In this document: piece after piece, positions 53,726-62,263 of the stretch
Layout of the letters: the number at the start of each line of letters is the position of its first letter
How positions within the stretch are numbered: the first letter of the stretch is position 1
Assembly: GCA_937949615.1 (NCBI GenBank)
Contig: CALEDQ010000004.1
Location: forward strand, 329,011 to 393,010
Direction: 5' to 3'
Length of the DNA stretch: 64,000 nt
DNA from: an uncultured bacterium
GTDB lineage: Bacteria > Muiribacteriota > Ozemobacteria > Ozemobacterales > Ozemobacteraceae
Made by a program: the position numbers and the translations under genes
Notes under the pieces: generated by a model
Databases searched by the model: none
What the model saw: only the letters and a program-made list of their open reading frames with translations
Told to the model about the DNA's origin: nothing

Positions 53726-54489
53726 AGCTAATTTACATCGATGAATCAGGGGACACAGGTTTTAATCTGAATGACCAGCAACAGCCTATATTTGTTTTAA
53801 CAGCCTTAGTAATACCAGATTTAATGTGGCCACATCTTGAAAGCGAATACAGGTATGCAATCAATGAATTTTTTCCTGATGGAATACCGGAAGATTTTGA
53901 GCTTCATGTTACAGACATGAAGGCTAGAAAAAACCATTATAAAAATTTCGACAAAGAACTTGGTGCAAAGTTTAGAGACAGAGTCCTTGAATTTATTTCC
54001 GGGCTGGGAGTAAAGATTTTTTACCGAAGAATAATAAAAAAACAGTTTCAAAAGTTTTGCGAAAAGCGTTTCGGTATTGTTAGGCTGAGCCCATATCTCA
54101 TGGCGCTTTCGATGCTTTGGTTTGAAATTAACAAATATCTTAACGCCCAAGAAGATTTTGGTATGCTGATCTTTGATGACAACAAACATTATTTATCAGA
54201 CGTAGAAAAAGCCATTCGGTCTCTTCGACTTGATCTTAGATTCATGCTGTCGAACAATAAGCTTATTGAAAAAGGCTTCTTTGTTGATTCAAAAAAAAGC
54301 ATTCCAATTCAATTAACAGACCTGCTTGCTTACTATATCAGAAAATATGAGGAACATAAGTTTGGGAAAACAGTAAGCAAAACTGACCAAGACTGCTTTT
54401 CTGCGCTAGAAGGAATTGCACAGATGGGAACAAAAGTACCAGCCGAATTTAATGAGTTGTTAAAATGGGCAGAAGAAAATTGGAGATAA
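53722..54489 (+). CDS. DUF3800 protein inserted in the type I operon
   Basis: A 255-residue protein whose ATG overlaps the hsdM stop by 4 bases. It begins MKLIYIDESGDTGFN, the DUF3800 hallmark with paired acidic residues, and later has LIFDDNKHY and PIQLTDLLAYYIRKYEEHKFGK. These acidic positions resemble an RNase H-like fold, so nuclease activity has been proposed; I infer it only weakly. Its codons are far AT-richer than those of hsdM and hsdR, suggesting a later insertion. Confidence 0.85.
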   Translation: MKLIYIDESGDTGFNLNDQQQPIFVLTALVIPDLMWPHLESEYRYAINEFFPDGIPEDFELHVTDMKARKNHYKNFDKELGAKFRDRVLEFISGLGVKIFYRRIIKKQFQKFCEKRFGIVRLSPYLMALSMLWFEINKYLNAQEDFGMLIFDDNKHYLSDVEKAIRSLRLDLRFMLSNNKLIEKGFFVDSKKSIPIQLTDLLAYYIRKYEEHKFGKTVSKTDQDCFSALEGIAQMGTKVPAEFNELLKWAEENWR

Positions 54490-54604
54490 AAAAGCGGCCG
54501 CCTCTTTCGATGGAACCGTCAATTGACGATTCACTGGCAGTCGCTGTTCAGAATATACGCAATGCGTGTAAATTTGTCAACAAGTATGAAAGGAAGGGCT
54601 GCGT

Positions 54605-55780
54605 ATGAGTTGGCCTGTAAAGCCATTAGGGCAAATTTGCGGAATAGTAGCAGGCCAGTCGCCGCCATCAGAAACTTACAACAAAAATCGGGATGGCATG
54701 CCTTTTTTTCAGGGAAAAGCAGATTTTGGAGAACTATTTCCAACCGTCAGAACATGGTGCTCAAAGCCAAACAAAGTAGCCGAACCGAATGACATTCTGA
54801 TCTCAGTGAGAGCACCAGTAGGAGCAACGAATATCTGTAATGTTACTGCCTGTATTGGTCGCGGTTTGGCTGCCATAAAACCTTCAGAAAAAGTTGTCCA
54901 GAAGTATTTACTGTATTACTTTCGTTATTTTGAGCCTATTTTATCAGCATCAGGGAACGGTGCAATTTTTTCAGCAATAACAATGTCTGATTTAAAGGAA
55001 GTCCAAATCCCACTGCCGCCACTGGAAGTGCAGAAAAAGATTGCGGCGGTGCTGGAGAAGGCCGATGAGTTGCGACTCAAGCGTGAAGAACAGATAAAGC
55101 GCCTCGACGACCTGCTGCAGGCAACCTTCCTCGACATGTTCGGCGACCCCGTCACCAACCCGAAGGGCTGGCCCGTGAAAAAACTTCAGGATTTATTAAA
55201 GGATAAAAAAGACCTTGTGGACGGCCCATTTGGCTCTTCTGTAAATACCCAAACAGACTATATTGAAAATGGTGAGATACCAGTTATCAGAACAAAAAAT
55301 GTTGGACTTCTTTGTTTTAAGCCAGAAGACCTGAAATTCATGACTCGCGAAAAGTATGAAACGGTCAAGAGAAGCCAAGTTCTACCGGGCGATATAGTTC
55401 TTACAAAAGTTGGGACAATTGGTAACTTATGTCTATTTCCATCTGTTTTTGAAGAAGCAGTGTTGTCAACAACAGGTAGTTGTAGGATCAGGCCCAACAA
55501 AGATGCGTTGGAACCGCTCTTTTTGCTTCATTATCTATACCATTATCGCCCCAGAATGTTGGAAATTGCTTCAACAGCTGTTCAAGCCTTTCTAAATATG
55601 AATCATATTAAAAACTTTGATATCTTTATTCCGCCCGCTGATAGGCAGAAAAGGTTTGGCGAAGTTTGCAATAGTATTACGTTAAAAGCCAGTAAGTTGG
55701 AAAACGGGAGTTCTAGGATTTCTAGTCTCTTCAACTCCCTCATGCAGCGGGCGTTCAAGGGGGAGCTGGAACTGAGATAA
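54605..55780 (+). CDS. hsdS: type I specificity subunit HsdS (system 2)
   Basis: A 391-residue subunit. The first recognition domain starts MSWPVKPLGQICGIVAGQSPP. The conserved spacer IPLPPLEVQKKIAAVLEKADELRLKREEQIKRLDDLLQATFLDMFGD marks the join, and the second domain ends in SLFNSLMQRAFKGEL. The recognition domains are AT-rich while the spacer is GC-rich like hsdM and hsdR, the usual sign of exchanged recognition modules. The 115 bases before it hold no other gene. Confidence 0.93.
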   Translation: MSWPVKPLGQICGIVAGQSPPSETYNKNRDGMPFFQGKADFGELFPTVRTWCSKPNKVAEPNDILISVRAPVGATNICNVTACIGRGLAAIKPSEKVVQKYLLYYFRYFEPILSASGNGAIFSAITMSDLKEVQIPLPPLEVQKKIAAVLEKADELRLKREEQIKRLDDLLQATFLDMFGDPVTNPKGWPVKKLQDLLKDKKDLVDGPFGSSVNTQTDYIENGEIPVIRTKNVGLLCFKPEDLKFMTREKYETVKRSQVLPGDIVLTKVGTIGNLCLFPSVFEEAVLSTTGSCRIRPNKDALEPLFLLHYLYHYRPRMLEIASTAVQAFLNMNHIKNFDIFIPPADRQKRFGEVCNSITLKASKLENGSSRISSLFNSLMQRAFKGELELR

Positions 55781-55848
55781 CTGGCGGGGCGAAATAGGTG
55801 TTGATAAAATGTTGTAAACAGATAGAATAAAGCATTGAGAGCAGCGTG

Positions 55849-58800
55849 ATGAACAACGATAATACACAGAGCGATAAACAGCAGAATCAGAGACAGAGTA
55901 ACTTCAGTTTTATCGATAATAAACTGAAGCAGATCAGAGAGTTTGCGCAGAAAGCCGAACTGCGCGGCCGGCTCGATGCCAGGTATGCGTGCTTTCAGGC
56001 CAGGCTGACGGCAGAAACTGCTCTTAAATGGATTTTCAAAGCTGATCCCGAGCTGTCTCTGCCGTATAACACAATGCTCAGCAATCTGATCAATGATGCG
56101 GGTTTCCAGAAGATTGCCCCGATTCAGGCCAAACGCAGTCTCACCATCATTCAGAAATACGGCAACCTGGCCGCGCACAGCGAACATGCAATAATGGCCC
56201 AGGATGCCGTTCTGGTCATTAAGCAGCTGCACAGCTTTCTATTCTGGCTGCACCGCACCTATTTCGATGTGAACCTGCAGTCAGACTTCGACGAAAAACT
56301 CATTCCCGATGCCGGTGATATTGCCAAAACCAGCAGAAACAAGATTCTTGAGCTCGAACAAAAACACGAAGACGAAGAGAAAAAGCTCAAAGAAGCCCTT
56401 GAGGCAGAAAAAGCAGATAAAGAAGCCTATAAGGCAAAGCTGGCAACCCAGGAAGCAGAAATTGCGCAGCTGAAAGCTCAGATCGCAGCCAAAAAGGCTG
56501 AAGCAGAGGCTGTTCCTGATACACATGATTACTCTGAAGCCGAAACCAGAAAACTGCTTATCGATGTATTGCTGAAGGAAGCAGGCTGGCATAAGGGCTC
56601 CCCCGGCCTGAAAGAAGAATACGAACTCGATGGCGTAGACCGCAACAAGAATTACACCGGCACCGGTTTTGCCGACTACGTTCTCTTCGACGACAACGGC
56701 CTGCCGCTCGCGGTCATCGAAGCCAAGAAAACCACCAAAGATGCGAAGATCGGCAAATACCAGGCACTCGATTACGCCAACGCCCTCGAAAAGAAGTTCA
56801 AGCAGCGCCCGGTCATCTTTTATACCAACGGTTACGAAATCTACATCTGGGACGACCACTTCTACCCCGAACGCAAGATTCAGGGCTTCTACAAAAAAGA
56901 CGAGCTGCAGCTTGCCATCGAACGCAGAAAAACACGAAAGTCGATTCTCAACCCGGCTATCAACCGCAAAACGGTCGAACGCCCATATCAGCATCTCGCC
57001 ATTCGGGCAGTTTCCGAACATTTTGAGACGGGCAATCAAAGAAGAGCCCTGCTGGTTATGGCTACCGGCTCAGGCAAAACCAGACTTACCATCGCTCTGG
57101 TCGAAGTGCTGCAGAAAGCCAACTGGGCCAAGCGCGTGCTGTTCCTCTGCGACCGTGATTCGCTGGTTAAGCAGGCAAAAGGCGCGTTCACGAAGTTCTT
57201 GCCGAACTGCCCGGCGGCTGATTTGAGAGATGCGAAGTCTGACAATCTTTCCAGGGTCTGCCTGTCAACCTATCACACGATGATGAACCTGATCGATGAG
57301 TTCAAAGACGGTGAGAGACTGTTTTCGCCAGGCCATTTCGATCTGCTGGTCATCGACGAGGCTCACCGCAGCATCTATCAGAAGTTCGGAGCGATCTTCG
57401 ATTACTTTGATTCGTTCCTGGTCGGCCTGACCGCGACGCCCAGAGATGAAGTCGACAAGAACACCTACCAGATGTTCAACCTGACCAAAGAAGCCGGCCC
57501 GGTGTTCGGCTATGACCTCGGCGAAGCCATAGATCAGGGCTACCTGCTGAATTATTACAAGGCGGCAGTGTCGACGAAACTCAGCCGCGAAGGCCTTACC
57601 TACTCGAAACTCAGCGACGAAGACAAAGAAGAATACGACCGGCACTTTATCGACGAAGTCACCGGCGAAAGGCCCGAAAAAGTCGGTAAAGAGGCGATCA
57701 ACAAATGGCTGTTCAATATTCCGACCGTCGACAGCTTTTTAAAAGATCTCATGGAAAAGGGCATCAAAATCGCAGGCGGCGACCGGCTTGGCAAAACCAT
57801 CATTTTCGCGCGTAACAGCGACCATGCAAAGTTTATAGTCGAAAGATTCGACGCCAATTATCCGCAATATAAAGGGCATTTCTGCGCTCAGATCGATTAC
57901 ACGCTTGGCAAAGACGCCGAAGGCATGATCGACAATTTCAAGAAAGCCGACGGCATGCCACAGATAGCGGTTTCGGTAGACATGCTCGATACCGGAATCG
58001 ATGTTCCTGAGGTTGTTAATCTCGTGTTTGCCAAACCCGTTTATTCGAAGGTGAAGTTCTGGCAGATGATCGGCCGCGGCACGAGAAAATGCGAGAATCT
58101 GTTCGGCCCCGGTGATGACAAGAAGTGCTTCTACGTCTTCGATTACTGCGAAAATTTCGAATTCTTCGAGACCAACCCCGATGGCGTTGAGAGTAACGCG
58201 GTGATACCGTTGAGCCAGCGGATCTTCAGAAATCGTCTGCTACTGGCCGACCTGCTGCAGGATGACAGCAGCGAAGATTCGGTGGCAATCAGAAAAGAGT
58301 TTCTGGATAACCTGCATGAATATGTGTCGGGCATGTGCGATGCGAACTTTCTGGTGCGGCCGCATCTGCAAAGCGTCACGAAGCTGAAAAACCGGGAAAC
58401 CTGGGAAAAGCTCGATTCTGAGCTGAAGGCGGCGGTGGCGAAAACTATCTCAGGCTTACCCAGCCAGCTGGAACAGGATGATGAATATGCCAAACGATGG
58501 GATCATCTGCTGCTGAAAACAGAGCTGGCGCTGCTTGAGAAGTCTGGCGAATACGTTTCCCTGATGAAGAAGATCAGAAAGATTGCCGACAAGCTCGAAG
58601 ACAAGACGACGATACCAGACGTCAAAAAACAGCTGGAATTCATTCAGGCGATCAAGACCGATGAATTCTGGGAAGGCATGAACCTTAAAGCTCTCGAAGA
58701 GATCAGAAAGCGTCTCAGACTGCTGATCAAATACATCGATCCGGGCGAGAAGCAGATCGTTTATTCGAACTTCAGCGACACCCTGACTGCGCCTGCAGTA

Positions 58801-59346
58801 TTCGAGCCAGGCACCGAGGCATTCAAGAACGACGAACTGGCAGCCTACCGACAGAAAATGAACGCTGTAATCGATCAAAACCTCGATAAAGAGGTGATCT
58901 GGAAGGTCAGATGTAATCGACCTCTGACTGCTGCCGACCTGAAACAGCTCGAAAAAATTCTCGAACTCAGCACATCAGAAGACAAAGAGTTGTTCAGGGA
59001 AGCTTATCAGAGCGGTTTCCGGGCAAAGACCGGCACAGACAACTCCAGTCTTGAGCTGCTGATCAGGTCTATCGTCGGCCTGGATCGAAAAGCGGTCGAA
59101 AAAGAATTTGCGGATTTTATCGAGAAATCGAACCTTACCTCATTACAACTGGCCTTTGTGAGCAAGATCATCGACTACTTCGCCGAAGACGGCTTTGTCA
59201 GGGATGACATTCTCTATGAACCGCCATTCAGCGACATGTATCACGACGGCCCCGAGGGCCTGTTCGGCGACCGCGTCGAAACCCTCTTCGCCCGTATCCA
59301 GCGATTAAACGGCCTGAAATCTGCCGACCGCCCGGCAAAGAATTGA
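55849..59346 (+). CDS. hsdR: type I restriction enzyme, HsdR subunit, EcoEI-like with N-terminal DUF4145 (system 2)
   Basis: I prefer ATG 55849 to the GTG directly before it. The 1165-residue protein has a DUF4145-like N-terminus (about 25-145), a coiled coil (about 165-222), the nuclease domain GFADYVLFDDNGLPLAVIEAKK, and the SF2 translocase: Walker A MATGSGKT near 406-412, VIDEAHRS near 502-509, VGLTATPRDEVD and IGRGTRKCENLFG. Its end (about 1050-1160) is the EcoEI R C-terminal type. The family differs from the system-1 HsdR, so the two operons are not recent duplicates. Confidence 0.95.
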   Translation: MNNDNTQSDKQQNQRQSNFSFIDNKLKQIREFAQKAELRGRLDARYACFQARLTAETALKWIFKADPELSLPYNTMLSNLINDAGFQKIAPIQAKRSLTIIQKYGNLAAHSEHAIMAQDAVLVIKQLHSFLFWLHRTYFDVNLQSDFDEKLIPDAGDIAKTSRNKILELEQKHEDEEKKLKEALEAEKADKEAYKAKLATQEAEIAQLKAQIAAKKAEAEAVPDTHDYSEAETRKLLIDVLLKEAGWHKGSPGLKEEYELDGVDRNKNYTGTGFADYVLFDDNGLPLAVIEAKKTTKDAKIGKYQALDYANALEKKFKQRPVIFYTNGYEIYIWDDHFYPERKIQGFYKKDELQLAIERRKTRKSILNPAINRKTVERPYQHLAIRAVSEHFETGNQRRALLVMATGSGKTRLTIALVEVLQKANWAKRVLFLCDRDSLVKQAKGAFTKFLPNCPAADLRDAKSDNLSRVCLSTYHTMMNLIDEFKDGERLFSPGHFDLLVIDEAHRSIYQKFGAIFDYFDSFLVGLTATPRDEVDKNTYQMFNLTKEAGPVFGYDLGEAIDQGYLLNYYKAAVSTKLSREGLTYSKLSDEDKEEYDRHFIDEVTGERPEKVGKEAINKWLFNIPTVDSFLKDLMEKGIKIAGGDRLGKTIIFARNSDHAKFIVERFDANYPQYKGHFCAQIDYTLGKDAEGMIDNFKKADGMPQIAVSVDMLDTGIDVPEVVNLVFAKPVYSKVKFWQMIGRGTRKCENLFGPGDDKKCFYVFDYCENFEFFETNPDGVESNAVIPLSQRIFRNRLLLADLLQDDSSEDSVAIRKEFLDNLHEYVSGMCDANFLVRPHLQSVTKLKNRETWEKLDSELKAAVAKTISGLPSQLEQDDEYAKRWDHLLLKTELALLEKSGEYVSLMKKIRKIADKLEDKTTIPDVKKQLEFIQAIKTDEFWEGMNLKALEEIRKRLRLLIKYIDPGEKQIVYSNFSDTLTAPAVFEPGTEAFKNDELAAYRQKMNAVIDQNLDKEVIWKVRCNRPLTAADLKQLEKILELSTSEDKELFREAYQSGFRAKTGTDNSSLELLIRSIVGLDRKAVEKEFADFIEKSNLTSLQLAFVSKIIDYFAEDGFVRDDILYEPPFSDMYHDGPEGLFGDRVETLFARIQRLNGLKSADRPAKN

Positions 59347-59385
59347 AAAAAGTGGAAATTTTGTGAAAAAGAGGATAAAGTTGAC

Positions 59386-59401
59386 TTAACTTTAAAGTTA
59401 A
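59386..59401. promoter_or_regulatory. palindrome at the toxin-antitoxin promoter
   Basis: TTAACTTTAAAGTTAA, a perfect 16-bp palindrome ending two bases before the toxin start and joined to TTGACT (59381-59386). Likely operator for the antitoxin. Confidence 0.6.
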
Positions 59402-59403
59402 TT

Positions 59404-59826
59404 ATGCTTTTATTAGATCTTCTTACTGACGATGAATATATATGGAAGTTTTATGTATTGGCCAGATCTGAGGAAGATTGCGAATTACACGACTTCCTGA
59501 ATTCATTGTCTGTAAAAGATAAGGAGGCCTGGAGCGGTTTGCTGGCAATTATGGAAACAATGGCGGCAGCACCTGAAGGGCCGAGGCTGATGGATTCACT
59601 GTCTCACGAAATGGGAAGCGCAAAATATAAAATTTACAGATTTGAAAAAGGCAGATTAAGAATCGCCTGGTTTTACGGAGAAGGTAATAAAGTCGTCATC
59701 TGTTCGCACGGGTACTACAAAAAATCTCAAAAGACTCCGGAAAAAGAAATAAAAAAGGCAGAAAAGAATGTTGAGGCCTACCTCAGAGCGGTAGAAGGAA
59801 AAGGTGAAAGAAATGGGAAAAATTGA
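59404..59826 (+). CDS. HigB/Gp49-like toxin of a tripartite module
   Basis: A 140-residue product with the Gp49/RelE-superfamily look: WKFYVLARSEEDCELHDFLNSLSVKDKEAW near the start and KIYRFEKGRLRIAWFYGEGNKVVICSHGYYKKSQKTPEKEIKKAEK at the end (the HGFxKK-type motif). Family members are mRNA interferases. No ribosome site is evident ahead of ATG 59404. It overlaps the antitoxin gene by 14 bases. Confidence 0.82.
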   Translation: MLLLDLLTDDEYIWKFYVLARSEEDCELHDFLNSLSVKDKEAWSGLLAIMETMAAAPEGPRLMDSLSHEMGSAKYKIYRFEKGRLRIAWFYGEGNKVVICSHGYYKKSQKTPEKEIKKAEKNVEAYLRAVEGKGERNGKN

Positions 59827-60235
59827 CTTCAGAAAGCTCATAAATGAAGCAAAAGAAAGCGAAGCATACCTGGTGGAAAAGGCTTCCATGTCTTTTCTGG
59901 TTAAGGTCTGGAAGCTGATGCGGGAAAAAGAAATAACCCAGAAACAGCTTGCAGAAAGAGCCGGCCTGAAGGAGTCGTATATCTCGCGAATCTTTTCAAG
60001 AAAAGGCAATCTTACTCTTGCAACCATGGTTAAACTGGCAAAATGCCTCAGTGCTGATATCGAGGTTGGGGTTGAAGCCACAAAAACAGCCTCGAAAAAG
60101 CTCGATTATATTTTTGAAAAACAAGCTCCCACATCTGAAGAAAAAGTAATTTATACAAACATTCACCACCTCAATACCAGTCACTGGAAAACCAGCGAGG
60201 ATGAAGGCTATGAAAGAATCAGTCCTGCAGCTTAG
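59813..60235 (+). CDS. HigA-like XRE antitoxin with an extra C-terminal tail
   Basis: ATG 59813 follows AAGG at proper distance; a GTG lies three codons earlier. The 140-residue protein has an HTH_3 domain (KVWKLMREKEITQKQLAERAGLKESYISRIFSRKGNLTLATMVKLAKCL). Beyond it is a roughly 45-residue tail (KQAPTSEEKVIYTNIHHLNTSHWKTSEDEG). In chaperone-controlled systems such a tail is the chaperone-addiction segment. Its stop lies inside the SecB-like gene (26-base overlap). Confidence 0.85.
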   Translation: MGKIDFRKLINEAKESEAYLVEKASMSFLVKVWKLMREKEITQKQLAERAGLKESYISRIFSRKGNLTLATMVKLAKCLSADIEVGVEATKTASKKLDYIFEKQAPTSEEKVIYTNIHHLNTSHWKTSEDEGYERISPAA

Positions 60236-60641
60236 AGACTACTTTATAACTAAAACATCTGTTGAACTGAACCAGGAATTCAGACTTGATGAACCATCAA
60301 GTCTGAATGTTGGGGACTTAAGCCTGGAGATCAGCTCAAATACTCTTGCTCACCCCGACACCAGAGAAGAAATTTTCAAAGTTGAACTGAGAGTCGCAGT
60401 AAAAAGCGAAAATCTTAAAAAATGCAATATCCCCTATTGTTTCGATATTTCCTCAGTAGGAATTTTCGTGCTTGGGGAAAGCTGCCAGGAAAATAGAGAA
60501 AAAGTCGCGGTAATAAATGGCGCGTCAATACTGTTTTCATCTGTAAGAGATTATCTCGCCGGAATTACCGGGCAAGGCCCTTTTCGGCGAATAGTTCTGC
60601 CAACAGTTGATCTGAGAAGCCTGGAAAAGAACGAAAAATGA
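60210..60641 (+). CDS. SecB-like chaperone of a toxin-antitoxin-chaperone module
   Basis: I choose ATG 60210, with GAGG 9 bases ahead; an ATG at 60201 abuts that site. The 143-residue protein fits the SecB pattern: a beta-rich N-terminal half (LSLEISSNTLAHP, KVELRVAVKSENLKKC), then GIFVLGE and the C-terminal signature ASILFSSVRDYLAGITGQG / FRRIVLPTVDLRSL, parallel to SecB LFPYARE...GGFPPLMLPPVNFDAL. Overlap with the antitoxin gene implies coupling. It should shield the antitoxin tail from degradation. The call rests on pattern recognition. Confidence 0.68.
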   Translation: MKESVLQLRDYFITKTSVELNQEFRLDEPSSLNVGDLSLEISSNTLAHPDTREEIFKVELRVAVKSENLKKCNIPYCFDISSVGIFVLGESCQENREKVAVINGASILFSSVRDYLAGITGQGPFRRIVLPTVDLRSLEKNEK

Positions 60642-60673
60642 ATCCAGGATCGAATTTTTTCAAACCTGGATTC
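60640..60673. terminator. hairpin after the chaperone gene
   Basis: GAATCCAGG pairs with CCTGGATTC around a 16-base T-rich loop. It sits between convergent genes; no T run follows the stem, so terminator function is uncertain. Confidence 0.4.
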
Positions 60674-60700
60674 TTCAACAACCCGGGGCTTATTGCCGAA

Positions 60701-61723
60701 TCAGTTCTTTTCTGTCTGATTAGCCGAATCGAAGATCGAGCCGACTTCGAAGATGGTGCGGCGGGCAGGCTGCCAGTTGGCTTTGAAAAACTGGGTGGTA
60801 AGTTCTTCGGGGGCGCTTTTCGCAGTTTTCGAAGTGTATTCGTCGCTGATGAGCAGCAGCAGACTGCTCAGAAACTTTGTCGGGCCCTGCGGCATCGGCA
60901 GCGTTTTCCAGTTGTCTTTGAACTGCAGAGGGTTTTTCATGACTCTGAGAACCTGGGCCCGGCCGGGTGCGTAATGGCGAAGAAAACAGTGATAAGCTTC
61001 GTCATCGCTTTTCAGAGTCTGAAAATTCTTTTCACAGGCCTGCAACAGAGCCTGATGAAAAGCAGTCACACCGAGCATGCTGTGTTCGACACTGCCGGGG
61101 CTGGCTTCAGCAGTTATGCCGGGCATGGATTTCGGTTTGAGATAAATTGAATAAAACACAACCGAAGCAAGAAAGCTTTTCTGCTCAGCCTGGCCGGCAT
61201 TTTTAACCAGCAGTGGCGGAAACGGCGTCGGCGCTGTGAACTGACGTTTCGAAGAGTCGATAAGACCCATTTTTACAACGAGATTGCGCCGATCGGCCAT
61301 GAACGTCGAGATCTCCGAGCCACCGATGATTTTATTGATGGCGAAGTCAGCGGGCAGTGGTGCAACGATCGGCAGATGTCTGATTTTTTCGGGGAACCGG
61401 TAGAGTTTGATGAAATAGTTCATTTCGGCCGGCTCAGCGACGTCAGGAATACTGAACCCCATGCCTTTGAAGCCGTTATATGGAATATTGGTGATATCAG
61501 CGGCATAAGTGGCCACAAAGCTTAATGGCTCGACGACTTCGACAGGCTTTGCCACATCAGTGGCGGCAGCTGACGGAAGAATACCGACACTGAAACCATA
61601 GTCACCGTCGACGCGCCAGCCCTCCCCGGGCGGTACCGGTTCGGCATTAGCAGTCAGAGCAGAGAAAATCAACAGTGATACTGCCAGCAGCAGGCGCAAT
61701 TCTGTTTTTATCATTTTAAACAT
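60701..61723 (-). CDS. secreted hypothetical protein
   Basis: I start at ATG 61723 (MFKMIKTELRLLLAVSLL), which follows AAGGA; the frame extends 25 codons further. The 340-residue product has a signal peptide ending LTANAEP. The mature protein has a mixed alpha/beta look with a repeated Pro/Phe-rich style (FTAPTPFPPLLVKNAGQAEQKSFLASVVFYSIYLKPKS). No family recognised. It probably acts in the periplasm. Confidence 0.65.
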   Translation of the reverse strand: MFKMIKTELRLLLAVSLLIFSALTANAEPVPPGEGWRVDGDYGFSVGILPSAAATDVAKPVEVVEPLSFVATYAADITNIPYNGFKGMGFSIPDVAEPAEMNYFIKLYRFPEKIRHLPIVAPLPADFAINKIIGGSEISTFMADRRNLVVKMGLIDSSKRQFTAPTPFPPLLVKNAGQAEQKSFLASVVFYSIYLKPKSMPGITAEASPGSVEHSMLGVTAFHQALLQACEKNFQTLKSDDEAYHCFLRHYAPGRAQVLRVMKNPLQFKDNWKTLPMPQGPTKFLSSLLLLISDEYTSKTAKSAPEELTTQFFKANWQPARRTIFEVGSIFDSANQTEKN

Positions 61724-62041
61724 AAGCAGACTTATCCTTAAGGCAGAATTATTTGTCGACACAAGCACAAGTCTATTACCGGGTCGGCGATAATGCAATC
61801 AATTGTCATCAAAGCTGTGGCAATTCATTACTTGTCAGTGTCGAGCCAATCTGTTATTCTTTAGACAAGGGTTCGGAGTTTTTCCGAAGGTTGTAATGAA
61901 TGGTCGGGCCGCCATTCGCATACGCGGGTGACGGCTTTTCTTATGTACTGGTTACCACGAAAAGTCTGTTCCACTCAACGAATGCGGAATGGTGTGCAAT
62001 GCATGCCTTCTAGTTGTTCAATCATGCAAGGGAGCCGACCA
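61724..62041. other. divergent intergenic region
   Basis: 318 bases without a supported gene. It includes short GC-rich stem-like segments between about 61866 and 61960 ahead of the small membrane protein, possibly a structured leader, which I cannot match to a known riboswitch. Confidence 0.35.
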
Positions 62042-62206
62042 ATGTCAGAATACAACCAGTCAGAGTATGAACGCGAACCCGAAAACACCCAGCAGAATTC
62101 TCCCAATTCAGGCACTGACGATGTCGTGAGTGAGATCAAAGCCAAACTTCTTTTCTTCGTTGTGGCAGTTGTCTTTATTATTATAATCAAGGTTTTTCTG
62201 CTCTAA
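62042..62206 (+). CDS. small single-helix membrane protein
   Basis: ATG 62042 follows AGGGAG by 8 bases; the open frame extends upstream only as low-quality sequence. The 54-residue protein has a polar N-terminal half (SEYNQSEYEREPENTQQNSP) and one C-terminal helix (LLFFVVAVVFIIIIKVFLL). Tail-anchored topology is likely. Unrecognised. It ends inside a strong bidirectional terminator. Confidence 0.65.
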   Translation: MSEYNQSEYEREPENTQQNSPNSGTDDVVSEIKAKLLFFVVAVVFIIIIKVFLL

Positions 62207-62244
62207 ATAAAAAAGCCCTGGCACTAAGCCAGGGCTTTTTTATT
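62206..62244. terminator. bidirectional terminator
   Basis: A 17-bp perfect inverted repeat around ACTAA, with A6 before and T6 after the GC core AGCCCTGGC. Serves the small membrane protein and the convergent metallopeptidase gene. Confidence 0.92.
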
Positions 62245-62263
62245 ATCAAGCGTCTGTTTAAAG

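Noticed and set aside
32158..60641. Single large island reaching to 60.6 kb
   Set aside because: I found no third copy of the 20-bp att repeat near 60.6 kb; the only clear boundaries are 32158 and 50204.
61928..62206. Longer 92-residue form of the small membrane protein
   Set aside because: The extra residues are Cys/Met/Arg-rich and protein-unlike, and the good ribosome site is at 62042.
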